Positions 6,511 to 7,807 of a stretch of DNA of 7,807 nt are shown here, one piece after another. The stretch is from contig JAHJDU010000433.1 of assembly GCA_018812385.1 (NCBI GenBank), forward strand, positions 1 to 7,807, in the 5' to 3' direction. The stretch comes from Pseudomonadota bacterium (GTDB lineage Bacteria > Desulfobacterota > Desulfobacteria > Desulfobacterales > Desulfobacteraceae). Below the pieces are notes generated by a model, which saw only the letters and a list, made by a program, of their open reading frames with translations, had not been told where the DNA came from and ran no database searches. Every line of letters starts with the position of its first letter. The stretch's first letter is position 1. The translations under genes were made by a program, and so were the position numbers.

Positions 6511-7457
6511 AGACTTATAAAATAACTGCAATTTTAGATGGCAGACCAGGGCACGAAAAACAGACACAAGGAATAATAAACGCTCTTGAGAAGTATGTTC
6601 CTGTTGAAATCACATATTTAAAAATAAAGATCTCGCTCTTTTCAGATATTATTAATTGGTTAAAGACATTTGCCGGGTTTTGTTGGAAGATCGGCAAAAC
6701 CGATGATGTTGATTTTGTTATTGGTACCGGTACCCATACCCATCCCCATGTTATAAAAATCGGCAATGATAGTGGAGCTAAAAAGATTATTTGTATGTCC
6801 CCGGCTTCTTTTTTGATAAAGATGTTTGATCTTTGTTTTGTCCCAAATCATGATAGATTTAAACTTAGTAAAAATATTTTTTTAACTATAGGACCTCCCA
6901 ATATTTCAGAAAATAAAAATATTCATAAAAATGACAAAGGGCTGGTTCTTATCGGGGGGCGTGATGATAAAAGTCATGTGTGGGATTCGGATAAAATCCT
7001 TGGATATATTGAGAAAATTGTATCATCAGAGTCCGAAAACATAAACTGGACTATTTCATCATCACCCAGAACGCCGGTAGAGATGGAAAATAAAATAAGC
7101 CGGTTCACTGCAGGCATGGAGAAAGCTTCTTTTTTTCGTTTTTCCGATACAAAAAAAGGATGGGTGGAAAAGCAATATGATGCATCCTCTATAGTATGGG
7201 TTACGGCAGACAGTATGTCCATGATTTATGAAGCATTAACAGCCGGTTGCACGACATATATTATCCCCATGGAGTGGAAACAAAAGGGGAATAAGTTTTC
7301 TTTTAGCGAACAAGACCTCTATAAGAATAAACTGGCAATTTCCTATAATAAGTGGATCCAAAACAGAGGATATAACGAATGCGGCAAAAGCATAAACGAG
7401 TCAGATAAATGTGCAAGGGAGATTTTGAGACGATGGTGTCCCGAAAGCTTACAATAG
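6507..7457 (+). CDS. ELM1-family (PF06258, Mito_fiss_Elm1) GT-B-like protein
   Basis: A 316-residue protein of the bacterial ELM1 family, named after a plant mitochondrial fission factor; bacterial members sit in cell-envelope loci and look like GT-B glycosyltransferases, so a role in LPS sugar transfer is more plausible than fission. Motifs: ILDGRPGHEKQ (9-19), VIGTGTHTHP (71-80), a FVPNHDRF segment (111-118), LIGGRDDKSHVW (148-159) opening the second domain, SSSPRTP (184-190), and VTADSMSMIYEALTAG (232-247), a typical C-terminal nucleotide-sugar-site-like helix. An in-frame TAA lies immediately before TTG 6507, so this is the furthest upstream start possible, and the DGRPGH motif so near the N-terminus supports it. 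GGATGA (6495-6500) may be the ribosome-binding site. The 3' end overlaps the next gene by 25 bases. Its substrate is unknown. It is AT-rich like the block before it. Confidence 0.85.
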   Translation: MKTYKITAILDGRPGHEKQTQGIINALEKYVPVEITYLKIKISLFSDIINWLKTFAGFCWKIGKTDDVDFVIGTGTHTHPHVIKIGNDSGAKKIICMSPASFLIKMFDLCFVPNHDRFKLSKNIFLTIGPPNISENKNIHKNDKGLVLIGGRDDKSHVWDSDKILGYIEKIVSSESENINWTISSSPRTPVEMENKISRFTAGMEKASFFRFSDTKKGWVEKQYDASSIVWVTADSMSMIYEALTAGCTTYIIPMEWKQKGNKFSFSEQDLYKNKLAISYNKWIQNRGYNECGKSINESDKCAREILRRWCPESLQ

Positions 7458-7807
7458 TTCAGCTTTTGCCTGAAATGGACAATGGTGGGGTGGAGATGGT
7501 AACCCTTGATTTCGGATCTTTCCTGGCCGCAAAAGGACACAGGTCCATTGTTATTTCAAAGGGGGGAAGTCTTGTTCCCGAGCTTATCAAAAATGGAAGT
7601 GAGCATATTCCCTGTGACTATATCGGGGAGAAAAGCCCAAGATGCTTAAAATATATCCCATGGTTTAGAAAATTTATGCTGAAAGAAAAAGTTGATGTTC
7701 TTCATTTAAGATCTCGCCTTCCTGCATGGATCGGATATCTTGCATGGAAAAGTATTCCCGTGAATAAAAGGCCGCTGTTGATTGCAACCTTTCATGGCTT
7801 TTATTCA
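7433..7807 (+). CDS. Glycosyltransferase family 4 (GT-B), N-terminal fragment
   Basis: The frame is open from ATG 7433 to the end of the window (125 codons, no stop), so the gene continues beyond it. The translation begins MVSRKLTIVQLLPEMDNGG and includes the GGVEMVTLD helix start, AAKGHRSIVISKGGSLVPEL, a KSP motif, DVLHLRSRLPAWIGYLAW and ATFHGFYS at the cut edge. This is the usual N-terminal, acceptor-binding Rossmann domain of GT4 enzymes found in LPS core and O-antigen loci; the donor-binding domain with its E-x7-E motif is outside the window. It overlaps the ELM1-family gene by 25 bases, implying cotranscription and probable coupling. GTG 7436 is an alternative start; no strong Shine-Dalgarno site is visible. 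GC content here (about 45% in the sampled line 7501-7560) is back near that of the flanking LPS genes. Confidence 0.9.
   Translation, partial: MVSRKLTIVQLLPEMDNGGVEMVTLDFGSFLAAKGHRSIVISKGGSLVPELIKNGSEHIPCDYIGEKSPRCLKYIPWFRKFMLKEKVDVLHLRSRLPAWIGYLAWKSIPVNKRPLLIATFHGFYS

Overview
The window is a stretch of a Gram-negative chromosome devoted to lipopolysaccharide (LPS) assembly. All supported genes are on the + strand with short gaps or overlaps. Family content (LptG, Kdo transferase, LpxK, an ELM1-family protein and a GT4 glycosyltransferase side by side), moderate-to-low GC and TTG starts suggest a delta-type proteobacterium (Desulfobacterota, perhaps Desulfobacteraceae). That assignment is inference from gene content and is not proven by any marker in the window.

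Layout. (1) Positions 1-2754 hold conserved lipid A/core functions: the 3' end of an LptG-type LPS export permease, then kdtA/waaA (Kdo transferase), then lpxK (lipid A 4'-kinase) overlapping kdtA. (2) Positions 2755-2857 form the largest non-coding gap, with a small palindrome but no convincing promoter or terminator. (3) Positions 2858-6452 are an AT-rich block of four genes: a GtrB/ArnC-like polyprenyl-phosphate glycosyltransferase, a GtrA-like small membrane protein, a GT39/ArnT-like multi-spanning glycosyltransferase, and a WaaE-like family 2 glycosyltransferase. The first three overlap by a few bases and look like one translationally coupled module. (4) Positions 6453-6506 hold a hairpin plus T9 tract resembling an intrinsic terminator, overlapped by a 14-codon mini-ORF. 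(5) Positions 6507-7807 hold an ELM1-family GT-B-like protein and the first 125 codons of a GT4 glycosyltransferase that runs off the window.

How the genes fit together: LpxK phosphorylates the lipid A precursor, KdtA adds Kdo, and LptG helps extract finished LPS from the inner membrane. The GT2 (WaaE-like), ELM1-family and GT4 proteins are plausible cytoplasmic core-sugar enzymes. The GtrB/GtrA/GT39 trio has the parts needed to charge a lipid carrier with one sugar, flip it, and transfer the sugar on the periplasmic face, which suggests periplasmic decoration of lipid A, core or O-antigen.

Composition is uneven. By hand count, kdtA is about 34% GC over 361-960 and about 50% over 1021-1620. 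The GT39 gene is about 31-32% over 4201-4800. No tRNA, rRNA, insertion sequence, CRISPR array or attachment site was seen.
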